Below, piece after piece: positions 34,034 to 45,051 of a stretch of DNA of 64,000 nucleotides. The position numbers and the translations under genes were made by a program. Source of the stretch: Madurella fahalii (taxonomy: Eukaryota > Ascomycota > Sordariomycetes > Sordariales). Location of the stretch: positions 4,464,001 to 4,528,000 of the forward strand of contig CM056876.1 of assembly GCA_029876055.1 (NCBI GenBank), written 5' to 3'. Numbering within the stretch: the stretch's first letter is position 1; each line of letters begins with the position of its first letter. The notes beneath the pieces were generated by a model, which worked only from the letters and a program-made list of their open reading frames with translations, did not search any database and was not told the DNA's origin.

Positions 34034-35410
34034 TTACAAGCACTGGTGATACCAATCGTTCAGCCTCTGGCACGTGTACGGGCTCTGGCACCGAGTCGGA
34101 CCCTGCCAGTTGTTGCCGCCACACTGGCCCCAGCGGGTCTGCTCGGCGCCGCCCGCAGAGCTGGTGGTCGTAGGCCCGGCTGCCGTAGTGCTGGTCGGGG
34201 TCTCCACAGGCGGGGTCGTGGTGACGGTGGTGAAGGTGCTGCTCGGGGGCGGGCTGCCGGTGGCCCTGGCGGCGAGCACCGACGAGATGGAAGTCCATGC
34301 GGGCTTCCGGTTGAAGTTCCTGTCGTAGATGAGGGCATCGCCCTCGCCGCTGAACGTCTCGGGGATCCAGCTGTACTTGTCGGTGAAGGACCACACCGTG
34401 ACGCCGATGCAGCCCTCCACGTCGAGGCAGGAGCCGACCACGTTGGCAAAGTCGTTGCCCTGGGTCACGAGAGCAGACGAGGAGGCGGGGAGCGACGAGT
34501 GCCGGATGTCGAGCTCGGTGTAGGCGCTAATTAACCACCCTTCTGTCAGCTACGTTCCGATCGCATCAACATTAACCGACCGGAGATCACCTACACTTCA
34601 ACACCCAGCGCAGTGAACCGCCTCAGGGCAGTGGCCAGGTTGTTGCGGGACGGGGTGCTGCCGACGATGAGATGGCCCTGGAAGCCGACGCCATCAATGG
34701 GCGCACCGGCGGCCTGAACGATCCGGACCAGCTCAACGGCACGGTCCGTCTTGGCCTGGTTGTACTCGAGGTTGTAGTCGTTGTAGTACAACTTGGTGTC
34801 GGGATCAGCCCTCTTGGCGGCGTTGAAGGCGATGGCAAAGTAGTCCGTGTTGAACGTGCTCAGGAACACGTTCGGGCGCCAGTTGCCGTCGTCGCCAACG
34901 GCCTCGTTCACTACGTCCCAGGCGTAGCATTGCCCTCGGTAGTGACCCATGACGTTGGAGATGTGCGTCTCGATGACGGACTGCAGCGAGGCGCGGGTCC
35001 AAGAGCCCGACGACACTGCATTGGCGAGTCAGCCATTGCGCATTGTTCCAAGAAAGACGACGAATCCGCGACTTACCCCAGCTGGGCAGCTGGCTGTACC
35101 ATACCAGCGTATGGCATCTAAGGCCCTGGCCGTTCCTCCTAGCCGTGTTCGCTGTGATATCGCCTTGGGCGTAGGTGAAGCTTCCCCGTGTAGGCTGCGT
35201 CGACTCCCACTTCTGACCGTTCTCGGGAACGAGCTGGCCGAACATGGACGTGTCGCCAAGGATAGCGGCATACTGGCTGTCGCTGTTGATGGCGCCTTCT
35301 CTGAGGGCAGTGCCAAAGTACTTGAGACCGGCCCTGATGGCGAGGTCGTTGAGCTGTGCCGTGACGGCAGCAGGCGCAAGAAGCGCTGCCAGAACAGCCT
35401 TTGTATGCAT
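34034..35410 (-). CDS. GH10 endo-beta-1,4-xylanase with C-terminal CBM1
   Basis: Coding segments on the minus strand are 35410-35077, 35015-34595 and 34526-34034, giving 415 residues. The introns are 61 nt (GTAAGT...ATGCAG) and 68 nt (GTAGGT...AATTAG), phases 1 and 2. Residues 1-18 are a signal peptide (MHTKAVLAALLAPAAVTA). The GH10 barrel follows, with KYFGTALREG, GQLVPENGQKWE, LRCHTLVWYSQLPSW, the acid/base Glu in WDVVNEAVGDDG and the nucleophile Glu in AYTELDIRHSS. A Pro/Thr/Ser linker leads to a complete CBM1 (RWGQCGGNNWQGPTRC, SPYTC, YHQCL) with four Cys and the binding aromatics. It is secreted and cleaves internal beta-1,4 links of xylan while anchored to cellulose. Both catalytic residues are present. 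Two XlnR-type sites lie upstream. Confidence 0.95.
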
Positions 35411-37061
35411 TCTGACCGTGACTTGGAGAAGATCACACCGATGATGATGTTAGTGGCGGATCGGGACGGTAGGTAGCCTGCGGTGCGATATGAGGTGCTC
35501 GGCTGTCTGCGGGATCGACCGCTTTATACACGGTGATTGTCCGCATAGTATCCCTGATCCCCGCAACCTCGACCAACGACTTATCGTCTCCTTCGGTGCT
35601 ATGGCCCATCTTGGTGGATATCCACGAGTCCTTTATCCGGTCGACGGCGTCGAAGGCTCCCAAATCCGGCTTGGCGGACCTACGAGGTGACAGGCCTAGG
35701 CGCAAGAAGCTGAGGTCGGACACACCCTGAGCGGCGATCTGACCCGGTTTTCTTCGGAGAGTGTTCTACGCAGTGCAAATCGGGTTAGCCAAGGCGACGC
35801 TAGAAGCGCTCCTAACCCGGAAGTCGGTGCCCTTCGGAACCCACCCGAGCGTATTAGCGAGCCCCTTTCATCCCGGCCCCGTTGGGGCTTTGGGGTATCT
35901 GAAGGCCAGCCCCCAGGTTCGCATTTAGCCTGATATTGCGGCTGCCACCTGCCATCGCTCTTCGGTAACATCGAGGACCATCTTGGCCGACTACCGAATC
36001 CCCCCTGACAAAATTGGAACAACTTGGAAAGGAGATGAGTAGTGACGTGCTCTAGTTGTATGCACTAGGAGGGTTACAAACGTTCATGCTGCACAGCAAG
36101 TAGTAGTCTGTTTGGGCTCAGGCTGTCGTCCACTTTGTGAGAAGGCAATACAGCACCATGGGGCGATTCCGCTAGAATCGCAAGGCTAACCCTTGTTTGT
36201 CTGTTTGTTAGCGCCGGTCTCCGGACAGGGGCGCCGGCCCAAACTTCGCAAACCAGAGTCTATAACTAAGCTAAAATAGATGCTTCCAAGACAAAAAGAA
36301 TCAAAAAGATGTCTAAAAAGGGGTCTCAATTACACGTTTTATTTTGTAATTAAAGCAGTTGTTTTGCAGTTGTGATGGGGTTTTTGCTATGCACCCCATC
36401 CTTCAAGTCAAGCGCCAACGAACGAGCCAAGAGGGCTGTGGACGACCGGAGCTTTAGTCTGCAAAATTTAGGATTTACCGTAGCTGCGGCACTGTAATCG
36501 CCCGTTGGTATCTAAACCCGGTTTCGATACGACAGACACAAGGTCAACAGGATAGCCGAGCCTCGGAGTGACATCCCCGGCGTTTAATCCTGCTCTATGT
36601 TGCGGAGAGGTATTCACGTTTATCCCACCCCTTGATTTTGCGATCTCCAGATGATGACGCGGTAAAACGTAGTCTGACGAGTTGGTATGGCTAGTGAGCC
36701 ATGTCCCCCGGTCAGGTGAACCCGAAGTCTTGTGAATGTTAGTATGATTTATTATGGCTTTTCGAAACGCCTCTGCCGAGGCGGGTTCTTGCCATGAATT
36801 GCCCCGCTCTGGCCTTGATCCGTCCAGAGTCGGCAGTGGCGTCGCCAATGATACCTTTTAGAGGTGTATTGCGTCCCTATCAAGGTTCCATATCACTATC
36901 ATCCTCACATTATTATTATCATTGTTATAGGTCCAAGCTGCAAACAACGAAAGCTTGAACTAATGCCCGCAGATATCAAGAATACAAAAATATAGCTGAA
37001 ATACTCTTTCTCCACTGCAGTTGCTGCAAAAATGCCATTATCTCGCTATTACCCCCCCAAC
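35411..37061. other. Intergenic with xylanase promoter
   Basis: The part up to about 36000 is the xylanase promoter. A 126-codon minus-strand frame at 36468-36848 has somewhat protein-like composition (SSDYVLPRHHLEIAKSRGG, LGYPVDLVSVV) but no ATG and no family I recognise, so it may be a gene relic. The rest is AT-rich, including 36230-36400 and 36890-37050. Confidence 0.45.
35785..35930 (-). promoter_or_regulatory. Two XlnR/XYR1-type sites upstream of xylanase
   Basis: Reading toward the xylanase gene, the motif GGCTAAA occurs at 35930-35924 and GGCTAA at 35790-35785, about 515 and 375 bp before the ATG. GGCTAA/GGCTAAA is the established binding motif of the xylanolytic activator XlnR/XYR1. 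The motif is short and occurs by chance, but two same-strand copies before a GH10 gene are suggestive of xylan induction. Confidence 0.4.
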
Positions 37062-39317
37062 TTATTTCAGCGTTACTAGGCGACATGGATCTTTGTTGGC
37101 AATGGTGTCTCGGCCGTCTATGCAGACACCTACGATCCTGTAGCGGTCTAGCGGATGGTTCCGACAGATCAGCAAGTTCCCTGCCCCGGTCTCAATGTAC
37201 CCATAGTCTCTCATCATATCGGTTACGTCGTGGCGGAAATCCTCTCTAACCAGAGCCCTGCCGCTGGGCCATGGGCGTGTCTCAAACACCGGCCTATCGA
37301 TCCTTGTGGTCCTGCAACGGGAGGCGTACGATCTATAGGAGTCCACATCCCCATGGAACGCTACGAGATGAAACGCCTTGCCCACGTCTCCGACCTGTGC
37401 TAGGCCTAATCCGTCTCGCAGCGTGAGCCTGCCGTCGTGATCCAGAGTCGCGGAATCGCCGCCAAGGACGCCTCCTTCTACGGCGGCTATGGCTTCTACC
37501 ACGAGCGAAAACGGGGCCGTCACGACGCAGCCGCAATTAGCCCTGAGTTCGCATGTAATGTTCGCCGTGGTGTCGTTCTGAAGGCGGGATCCGCAGCCCC
37601 AGATGTCCTCCATATCGAAGTCCATGGACCGGTTGTGGACTCTCATATGTAGCCTGTCGGGGTTTGCCCAAGGAGTACCGCTCACGCATCTGTCGATCCA
37701 CCCGGGAGGCTTCGCATTGTGATCGCTGACGTGCCACCAGGGCTGGAGCTTGTGCAGCAGCCTCCGTCTGTACTCGACAATGTCACCACCGGGGTCTATA
37801 ATGCTTGCCAGGATGGTTGCACACTGCACAAGAGTCCTGCCTGTCTGGTCTTTGACCACTCTTACGCATTGGTCATAGGCGTGGATCGGCTCTCTGCTAA
37901 AGAGGCCGGATCTCACCTTTTTACCGCAGTTGCAGCCTTTGAAGGCGAAACGGAATCCTTTTCCGTTGTGGCTTCCCTGGCGCGGTGTGAGAGTCATGTA
38001 TCGCCGGGGAGCCCCGAGAATGCCCGTGCTAGCTGCGACCGTGGCCAGGCCGTTTTGCTTGAGACGCCCCAGATCGACCACGCCGGAGAAGCAGTCAGTC
38101 GTCAGCATCCGTTGGTGGTTTGCTACTACCGGTATCCAATCCCACTGGCCTCTATCCCGGCTGCTCGTCACGAGTCTCGTCCACGCGCGCTCCGTCTTGA
38201 TAGATAGCTGCTTGAAGAAGGCGAACGAGAGAACTTCGATGTCGGTTCCCTCTAGCTCCCTCCGCATCTCTTCCGGGGTGAACAGCCCGTTGAAGACGCC
38301 CAAGAGCCCCCTAAAAATATCATGCCTCTCCCGGCACTCCCGTGGCCGAACTGAGATGGCCGAGAATACGTTGGTGATACCTCGGTGATTGTCGCGCCAC
38401 CACTGAGGTCCTCCGCTGATGATGTCGGTCCGCGCTGCACTAATCCCCCTAACCTGCACCTGCAGGGCGCTGAGGGCCACAATGTCCTCCTCTATGAGCC
38501 CCAGGACAGCGTCGACCGCTGCAGATTTCACGACTCGACTGAGGTCAATCCACGCGTATAGTTTCACCGCTTTGTCCTTTGCGTCTGCCGCCAGGTCCAT
38601 CCACGTATCAAGCTCTCCGATGCAAGACGGTTCGCTGCCCGTGTTGATGGCCCACAGTATGATGTTCTTTCCGAGCAACATCTCTTGGAATGTCCACACC
38701 CGCGAGAAGTACAGGTGGCGAAAGAGCGACTGAAGGCGGCTCACGCTTGTCGAGTAGCAGTTCAATACGCCTAGTTCGAGGCCGGCGGCCCTTGCTGCCT
38801 GCTTGGGCATGCCGAAGACCCACGTTGTGTCAGCCCACCACTGGAGGCGCTGAGTTACGGCCTCGGTCAGCCTGGCTTCGGAGGCTAGCGCCGCCCCGTG
38901 CATATGAGATTGTATGTGGTCGATGAACCTGAGGTTGATGACGAGGTCATGCGGGTCCCATACTTCGTCCATACCTAGCAGCAGGATGTGGCACGTGTGG
39001 GCGCCCGTGTAGTACTCGTGCATCCGTCCCATCTCGGCCGCTACTTCGTCGCCATCGTCCTGGTTGATGCAAAGTGCGTCTATCCAGAGATATTCCACTC
39101 CGCTGCGGACCATAAAGCTCTTGATCTGGTCCAGGTTTTCCTCGCACACCTTGACATGCCAATGGACGCCTTGTACTCCAGTGTCGTATCTCTCGGCCTC
39201 TGGGCCCCAAGTGTACGAGATGATGTCGTAGGACCAGTGATGTGTCCCGTTCACAGACCTAGGGTCGAAGACGAAGAAATTGCCATTGGCATGGCCAAGA
39301 AGCCTCAATGGTGCCAT
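37062..39317 (-). CDS. HET-domain protein, single exon, intact
   Basis: The frame gives 751 residues from ATG at 39317; two more codons upstream have no ATG. Blocks of the HET domain are in order: YDIISYTWGPEAE (residues about 30-42), EENLDQIKSFM, VEYLWIDALCINQDDGDE (about 75-92), MGRMHEYYTGAHTCHILLLG, then LYFSRVWTFQEMLLGKNIILW. The C-terminal 500 residues are specific to this subfamily, with CRERHDIFRGLLGVFNG (the typical post-HET R-D-x-hydrophobic-GLLG block), many Cys/His residues and a final GAGNLLICRNHPLDRYRIVGVC. There is no transmembrane segment or signal peptide. HET proteins act in the cytoplasm in heterokaryon incompatibility, often with an NLR partner; which partner this one has is unknown. 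Confidence 0.88.
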   Translation of the reverse strand: MAPLRLLGHANGNFFVFDPRSVNGTHHWSYDIISYTWGPEAERYDTGVQGVHWHVKVCEENLDQIKSFMVRSGVEYLWIDALCINQDDGDEVAAEMGRMHEYYTGAHTCHILLLGMDEVWDPHDLVINLRFIDHIQSHMHGAALASEARLTEAVTQRLQWWADTTWVFGMPKQAARAAGLELGVLNCYSTSVSRLQSLFRHLYFSRVWTFQEMLLGKNIILWAINTGSEPSCIGELDTWMDLAADAKDKAVKLYAWIDLSRVVKSAAVDAVLGLIEEDIVALSALQVQVRGISAARTDIISGGPQWWRDNHRGITNVFSAISVRPRECRERHDIFRGLLGVFNGLFTPEEMRRELEGTDIEVLSFAFFKQLSIKTERAWTRLVTSSRDRGQWDWIPVVANHQRMLTTDCFSGVVDLGRLKQNGLATVAASTGILGAPRRYMTLTPRQGSHNGKGFRFAFKGCNCGKKVRSGLFSREPIHAYDQCVRVVKDQTGRTLVQCATILASIIDPGGDIVEYRRRLLHKLQPWWHVSDHNAKPPGWIDRCVSGTPWANPDRLHMRVHNRSMDFDMEDIWGCGSRLQNDTTANITCELRANCGCVVTAPFSLVVEAIAAVEGGVLGGDSATLDHDGRLTLRDGLGLAQVGDVGKAFHLVAFHGDVDSYRSYASRCRTTRIDRPVFETRPWPSGRALVREDFRHDVTDMMRDYGYIETGAGNLLICRNHPLDRYRIVGVCIDGRDTIANKDPCRLVTLK

Positions 39318-40585
39318 GGCCAAAGAACATCACGATAAGGTAGTTTGGCAAGGAAAAGTTGTAGAAAGACGTTGGACGGAGAGGCTCGCTACGGCGGGAA
39401 CGGAGGAGCCCGATATAATGTATTAAAGGGCTGAGTGGCTGAATGTCATGAGGGTGGTATTATTGGCAGGGTTTGAAACATCTGAAACGAAATTCTCGAG
39501 GATGCCATTGGTCTATTCTATAACAAGGCTGGCATCTGTCATGTAACGTGCAGCAGACCTTGCCGCTTCCGTCCTGATAGCATGCATCTACAGACGCCAC
39601 TCATCCCTCCCTGACCAAGGGATATTAATGTGCTGGAATGAGCAAGTTAAGCGCCGCTCAGCGCACTCTGATGTCTTGGCTACCCTCCGCGGGAGCGAGC
39701 TGAACATGCCGTGGAACGTGAGATAGCAACTAGGGATGCAAGCAGGGGCAAAACTCAACCCAGTCGATAGGGAAAGACGACTATTAATTCACAGTTAACT
39801 CCACGTGGTTACGGATATAGTGACTCCATACGAAATCGACTAACAACTCGATGCCGCCTAAGTTTCTTGCGGAGTAGCTCTTACTGTCCTATTATGTTAT
39901 AGCCGAGTCCCACGATACGCTGGGATCAACTCGGCATTGATGCTATCCGAGCCGCGGATGCAAATGTAAATGCTCCCGACAGGAAAATTCCCGGTTTGTC
40001 GGGCGGGGTTACACATTACGATATCGGGATTGGGGTTTCCGCGGGCGGAGTTTTATCTATCGGGGAGCCGTTGAGCGCTCGCTACTGTTACAATGTTTCT
40101 CTACAGGCTTCCTCAATGATCCCTTGATGAATGCAAGTTGATGGGCTCCCTGCATGGGTAGCTCAAGAGGCCAGAGAAGTAACCAGTCCAAATCCCTAAC
40201 CCTTGGCACAGTGTAGTTGTTTAACGCAACGAGCGTCGTTGGCAACAGCACTGTCGTTTTCCATTCAGCTGCTCAGGTAAGACGATAGGCCTAACGGTTT
40301 ATATACTGATCGCATAGCCTAACTCATGCCCCCTCGCTACGTTATAATTATCTGGAGCTTGACTTGTATCGGCAGAGATCAGCAGAGTAGGGTAAGGGGT
40401 TGAAATGCAGTAATTAGATAATTATTACGCCTTACCGCGATTTTCTCTCGCGGACGCCTAAGCAGCTAGAAACCCCTTTCAAGCATTGCCGGAACCGCAA
40501 CCCCTGGAATCCACCATCCCCACCATACTAAACAATAACAACAGACCCCAGCTTGCTGACCGCCTTTTCGTCGATCTCGGCCGTC
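39318..40585. other. Intergenic, no gene recognised
   Basis: This contains the HET promoter and the 3' flank of the Cys-rich secreted-protein gene. Open frames are short and without family features. No repeat or RNA gene was recognised. Confidence 0.5.
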
Positions 40586-41260
40586 TCACCATAACCGCAA
40601 CGGCGGCGCCACCCTCTTGCGCGCGGCATTCGCGGTGACCGGCGCCGTGGTAGACGGCGGGGGCGCACCGGAGCCGCTGCCCGTGGGAACCGCGCCAGAA
40701 GCCGTCGTGCCCGCGGAGCCTGTACCGACGCCGGCGCCGTCAGAACTTGCACTTGACACCACGGTCGTCGTCTCCGTCCCCGTTTCCGTCCTCGTCTCCG
40801 ACTCAGAGGCAGCAGCGGTGGTAGTGATGGTGGTGGTTGTGGTGGCGGCGGGGGACTCACATTCGACCGCGCCGTCGCCGCCGGCCGTCACAACCGTGTA
40901 CACGGGCTTGCAGCCGCCGAGGCCCGAGCACCCTTGCTCGCACGGGTACGAGCGGTAGATGGTGGGCGGCGTGTCCGGGCAGGTGCCGCAGCCGGCCGTG
41001 ATGGTCACGGGCGTGACGCACTGCAGAGTCGCGCAGGTCGAGCAGACCAGCGTGGTGGACACGACGGCCGCGCAGCCCGAGACGGACTCGATTGTCGGGG
41101 AGGCGGTGAGCTGGCTGAGGCAGGGCTTGGCGCTGGAAGGGAGCACTGTTAGTTGTTGTTTTTTTTTTTCTTTTTTCTTTTTTCCCGGCTGGGAGCGGGG
41201 AGGTGTGTGATAGGCTTACAGCGCCAGCGACATTGCGAGGGTTGCGAGAGAAAGATGCAT
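40586..41260 (-). CDS. Cysteine-rich small secreted protein
   Basis: Coding segments on the minus strand are 41260-41220 and 41132-40586, giving 195 residues. The 87-nt intron (GTAAGC...CTTCCAG, with a long pyrimidine/purine tract and CTAAC) joins codon 13/14 of the signal peptide MHLSLATLAMSLALA to the mature chain. The mature N-terminal half (about 16-100) has eleven cysteines in a compact pattern (KPC, SGC, LVC, STC, LQC, AGC, GTC, YPC, QGC, GGC, VEC), suggesting disulphide pairing with one spare. The C-terminal half is Thr/Ser/Ala-rich (ATTTTTITTT...) and probably O-glycosylated. It ends in basic KRVAPPLRLW, so a GPI tail is not evident. The layout is that of a wall-associated or effector-like protein. 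It does not match the eight-Cys CFEM pattern. Confidence 0.72.
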
Positions 41261-43485
41261 GGTCGTGGTGGTGTAACTGGTACTTGGTGGCTGTTGGTGG
41301 CAAGCGGCGCGTGATGCTCAGGTATTTAGATGTAGTCGGCGGGCCAGGACGGAAATTGAAACGCAAGGGAAATGGTGAAAGGACAAGAGGCGTCGATGTT
41401 CGAAGTCGGGCCCGGCGATGCAGGCAACCGGCACTGGGCCGATTGATGGAAAAGCCAGAACGCTGAAACCGTCAGGTGCCGGGAGACGGATACGTCATGG
41501 CATAACTCGCCCAATCAATCATGCAGCGAACTCCGATTTGTCGATCGGAACAGCAGCAGCGGGGTAAAGGCACCCTCCCGTTTTATGCAAAACAAAATGG
41601 ACTTGTGTCACGGATAGGTTGTCGTCAAAGATCTAATATGTCGGCCGATCTTGCGCAAAATCTGCGTCGCGCCGTGGTCGAAACCAACTTGTTCGGTGAG
41701 CCTTGGCGTGACAGGGGGAACCGTCACCGAGCAACCTTGAATAGTCCGAGACATTGATCAACGACTCCCTACACTAGCGACGAGCTGTACTCTAAAGAGC
41801 TAGGGGAGAATTTGGCGGATGCAATTGCCCATGTTCCCCAACGACAATAGCGAAGACGCAGGAAATGGTATTGGGGCGTCGATGGGCAGCCTGTGCCGCG
41901 GACACATTGCCTGAGGGAGAAATCGTGAAGAGCGATGGCAGTTATGCGCGCTCAGGTATGACAATTCCGCCAGCGCTGCTCTAATTACAAGAGCTGTAAT
42001 AATAACTGCTGCATCAACCGCTGCTACAATGTAGGTTAGGAACCTTTGGGACGATTTTGGGGAGCTCGTTACTAGTGGTATTGCCTCCGATTATTGGTGC
42101 CCGGCAGCATACAAAGTGAATACGAGTGTTACCAAGGTAAGCTGGACTTAGAGAGATTGGGGACTGGCTTAGACGGCATCTCCGCAAGACAAATATTAGC
42201 GTAAAATAGTCCGGCAGATGTTGCTAATACGTATGAACTCTATTTCAGTGTTTATTAGCCAGGGTGTTGCGTTAGAAAGGAGAAAAAATATTTCCCCCTT
42301 CTCCAGAGAGCTCCAACGGCACCACCTCAACTTGAGCCTTAAATGCCATCAACGTCACAGTAGACCAAAAAGCGGATAATAAGCGGTAGCTGCGGTGGCG
42401 CCGTGTTTCTTGTCCATCCCCCACATGCCCTCCCTGTCCAATCGGGTGCCGATCTCCTCGTGCTTCGGCCGAGGCTTCCGGATCGTTCTTTTGCCCTCGT
42501 TCATCTCCGCTGTGGTTTCAATGAGAGAACGTGAGTGTACTAATTGGGGAAGAAGGCAGGGACGCAAGTCGTGGATGGCATCCGGGAAATCCTACCGGTG
42601 TAACATCCGGCGGACTGTTTATTTCAGGTTTCATGAATGCCCGTCGCACATACTCCTGTTGTGGTACCCTGCCAGCCGCGTGGTGGCATCTGCCTGTCCC
42701 GAACGTCTTCAGAATCGAGCTAGATACCTTGCTGCAACCGATACTACGTATGCAGTGCATACGTAACACGAGGGAAGCCCTTGCATTGCCTGCTTGTTGT
42801 ACGGATGAGGGGTAAAGCAGAGAAGAGGCAAGGCTTCCGAGAGTGGGCTACACATGAGCTGCCGCGGCGGTTCCCGTGAGATGCGCCACGGGGTTGTGGG
42901 GTAACACCGAAACGGGAGGTGCCGAACCGCGTTGTGGAGGTCGCCTTCCGCGGGATTATCAGGTATCGCTTCGTCATTGTCGGACCCGGCGGGCATGGCC
43001 GCCGGTATGGGATTGAAGCCGAAGCCGTCGTGATCATGTGCTTCTATAGTGCGCGGCATACCCTTTGTGTCACGGCCAGCAAGATGCCGGTGCCTAGGTT
43101 GGGGAAGTTGGTTTGAAGCAGCTCCGGCGGGTGTACGACACCGCGGCTTAATTACCGGGGGGAACCGGCGATGGAGGCGCCTCCTTATTGTTGACTCCGT
43201 CGCTACCGTCGGGAGGCATAGAAGGGTTGGATATGTTGGTTTCCGCCATCAAAGGCGGGGAAGCGGCAGGTAGTAGTGTGAGACTTTTCACCTCCATGCA
43301 CCCAGGTATCGTACATATGCATGGCGTCCGGGTTGTGCCGCGGGGCCAATTGTATTCGGGGGTTATATGTACATCAACCCCCCTCTAACGACACGCATGG
43401 CAGATCATAATTTGTCTAGTAAAGGGCGCCAATAGAAATCTAGAGCCTCCCATGCATCATGTGCGGCCGCTAAAGCGGACGTCTC
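41261..43485. other. Intergenic, no gene recognised
   Basis: Several 60-125-codon open frames occur on both strands around 42350-43390 without family features. The stretch 41980-42300 is AT-rich. A possible short exon on the minus strand (42355-42510) has basic, protein-like composition but no partner exon I can join to it. Confidence 0.4.
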
Positions 43486-45051
43486 CTAATTCTTCTTCGC
43501 TGCACCGACTTTTCCAATCTTCCTCAAACCCAACACCACAATGACCAACATGGCGAGCGTCGCGCCGAAACTGGCCCAAAAAGCAGCCTTATACCCTAAC
43601 TCGAGCGCGGCCGGTGCAGTCTTGTTGACATAGCTGCTTCCCATGGTCACCGCCGACGCCAGGATTGCCGTGAGGTTCAGTCCCAGACTTGTTCCGAGCT
43701 GCGCAAGGGTGTTTGTCACTCCACCTGCGAGGCCGTGCGTCTCGGGGGGGAAAATGGTGACGATGGCGAGATTCGAAATGGTGAGCACGACGTCAGCGGC
43801 TATGGGACTCAGCAGCGCCGCGGGGAACGCCATGTTCCAGTAGGGAAGGGCGGGGTCCGCCAAGGCCATCAGCAACGGCGTCACCGCCGACACGGCGACA
43901 GATGCTCCGATCAGCAAGTCGGCGCGCACGCGCCGAACGAGGAAACCCGTGGCAATGTTGGCCAGCACCCCGGTCACGACCATGGCGAGGAAGCGCAGCG
44001 ACGTCGCGAACGCCGACAGCAGCTGCACCCGTTCGAAGAACAAGGCGATGAAGTACTGGTTGGCCGTCACGGTCGCCCACGCCAGGAAGACCAGCAGGCT
44101 TATCGAGACGAATACCGAGTTGGACCAGAGCGAGTTAGGAATCAGCGCGGGGAGGCCGCGCCTCTCCTGCCGGTGCACCCACAAGCCGAAGACGGGGAAC
44201 AGTACGAAGGCCAGTACAAGCATGGCGATGTTGGCGGGTGACCGGATTGCCGACCCCTCGACCGTGACGGCGGCTAGCACATACGACAGGAGGGCCAGGG
44301 CGGCTGACAGGATGAAGACGCCCACCCAGTCGGCCTCGCGACGGAAGCGCTGCAGGACCGTGCCGCGCGTCTTAGGGTCGGGCGGGAGGGAGAAGCAGGA
44401 GAGCAGGAAGACGACGGCGTTGACGATGGCGACGGCGTAGAAACACCAGCGCCAACTGACTAGGTCTGTGAGGATGCCGCCGATGACGAGGCCGATGAGG
44501 AAGCCGGTGGGCTGGGCGGCACCGAGCATGGCAAAGGCCGCGTTCCGCCGGGAGCCGGGGCTGAAGTTGCGTGAGAGGATGCTCACCGAGCTGGGGAGAC
44601 ACATCGAGATAGCGATGCCGTGCATGGTGCGGAAGACAATCAACTGCACCCCGCTTTGGGCGAGACCGCAGGCCATGATCCAAACGCTCGATAGGAAGCT
44701 ACCGGTAAGGTAGTTCTTCTTTGCCCCGACCACATCCGACAGGCTACCGAAGAAGAGGAGGGTGCATCCGCATGCCAGAGAGTAAACACTCGCCGGCCAC
44801 AGCAGAAGTCCCTCTTCCAGTCCAATGTCAGTGGCTACCTTGGGAAGCGCGACAGCCAGAATGCCGCTGAGCGTGGTGCTCATGAGCGTCATGAGGCTCA
44901 CGGCGACCATGATTAGCACTGCCCTCCATCGTGGGAGAGCAGCGGCAGCCTCGGCAGCCTCGACATCTCGATGTAGAGACTGAGATGATGAGTCCGGGTG
45001 ATGTGGTTGCAGTGGATAAAGAGACGGAGCGTGCTTCTCTTCTACAGACAT
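43486..45051 (-). CDS. MFS drug-type transporter (DHA2-like, 14 helices)
   Basis: This is a single-exon frame of 521 residues from ATG at 45051; the frame is open upstream but has no ATG there. A 45-residue cytosolic N-terminus precedes TM1 (WRAVLIMVAVSLMTLMSTTLSGILAVALP). TM2-TM3 carry a motif-A-like stretch (GSLSDVVGAKKNYLTGSF), TM4 has VFRTMHGIAISMCLPSSVSI, and TM5 shows the antiporter motif C pattern (GAAQPTGFLIGLVIGG). The first half is followed by about eight further hydrophobic segments, so 14 helices are likely. It should be a proton-driven exporter of small molecules in the plasma membrane. It is the nearest transporter to the UstYa and repeat-precursor genes and reads in the same direction as the UstYa gene, so it may export their product; this is inferred from position. 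Confidence 0.88.
   Translation of the reverse strand: MSVEEKHAPSLYPLQPHHPDSSSQSLHRDVEAAEAAAALPRWRAVLIMVAVSLMTLMSTTLSGILAVALPKVATDIGLEEGLLLWPASVYSLACGCTLLFFGSLSDVVGAKKNYLTGSFLSSVWIMACGLAQSGVQLIVFRTMHGIAISMCLPSSVSILSRNFSPGSRRNAAFAMLGAAQPTGFLIGLVIGGILTDLVSWRWCFYAVAIVNAVVFLLSCFSLPPDPKTRGTVLQRFRREADWVGVFILSAALALLSYVLAAVTVEGSAIRSPANIAMLVLAFVLFPVFGLWVHRQERRGLPALIPNSLWSNSVFVSISLLVFLAWATVTANQYFIALFFERVQLLSAFATSLRFLAMVVTGVLANIATGFLVRRVRADLLIGASVAVSAVTPLLMALADPALPYWNMAFPAALLSPIAADVVLTISNLAIVTIFPPETHGLAGGVTNTLAQLGTSLGLNLTAILASAVTMGSSYVNKTAPAALELGYKAAFWASFGATLAMLVIVVLGLRKIGKVGAAKKN

Noticed and set aside
35690..36010. GC-rich stretch considered as an rRNA or tRNA remnant
   Set aside because: No conserved rRNA block or tRNA A/B box pair could be found.
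36468..36848. 126-codon minus-strand frame with protein-like composition
   Set aside because: No ATG start, no recognised family and no joinable exon; kept only as a possible relic within an intergenic entry.
42355..43059. Short minus-strand frames at 42.3-43.1 kb
   Set aside because: Basic, protein-like fragments but no start, splice partner or family; too weak to call a gene.
44372..44683. Frames antisense to, or shifted in, the MFS gene at 43.5-45.1 kb
   Set aside because: Open only because of high GC in the real coding frame; His/Arg-rich translation without motifs.
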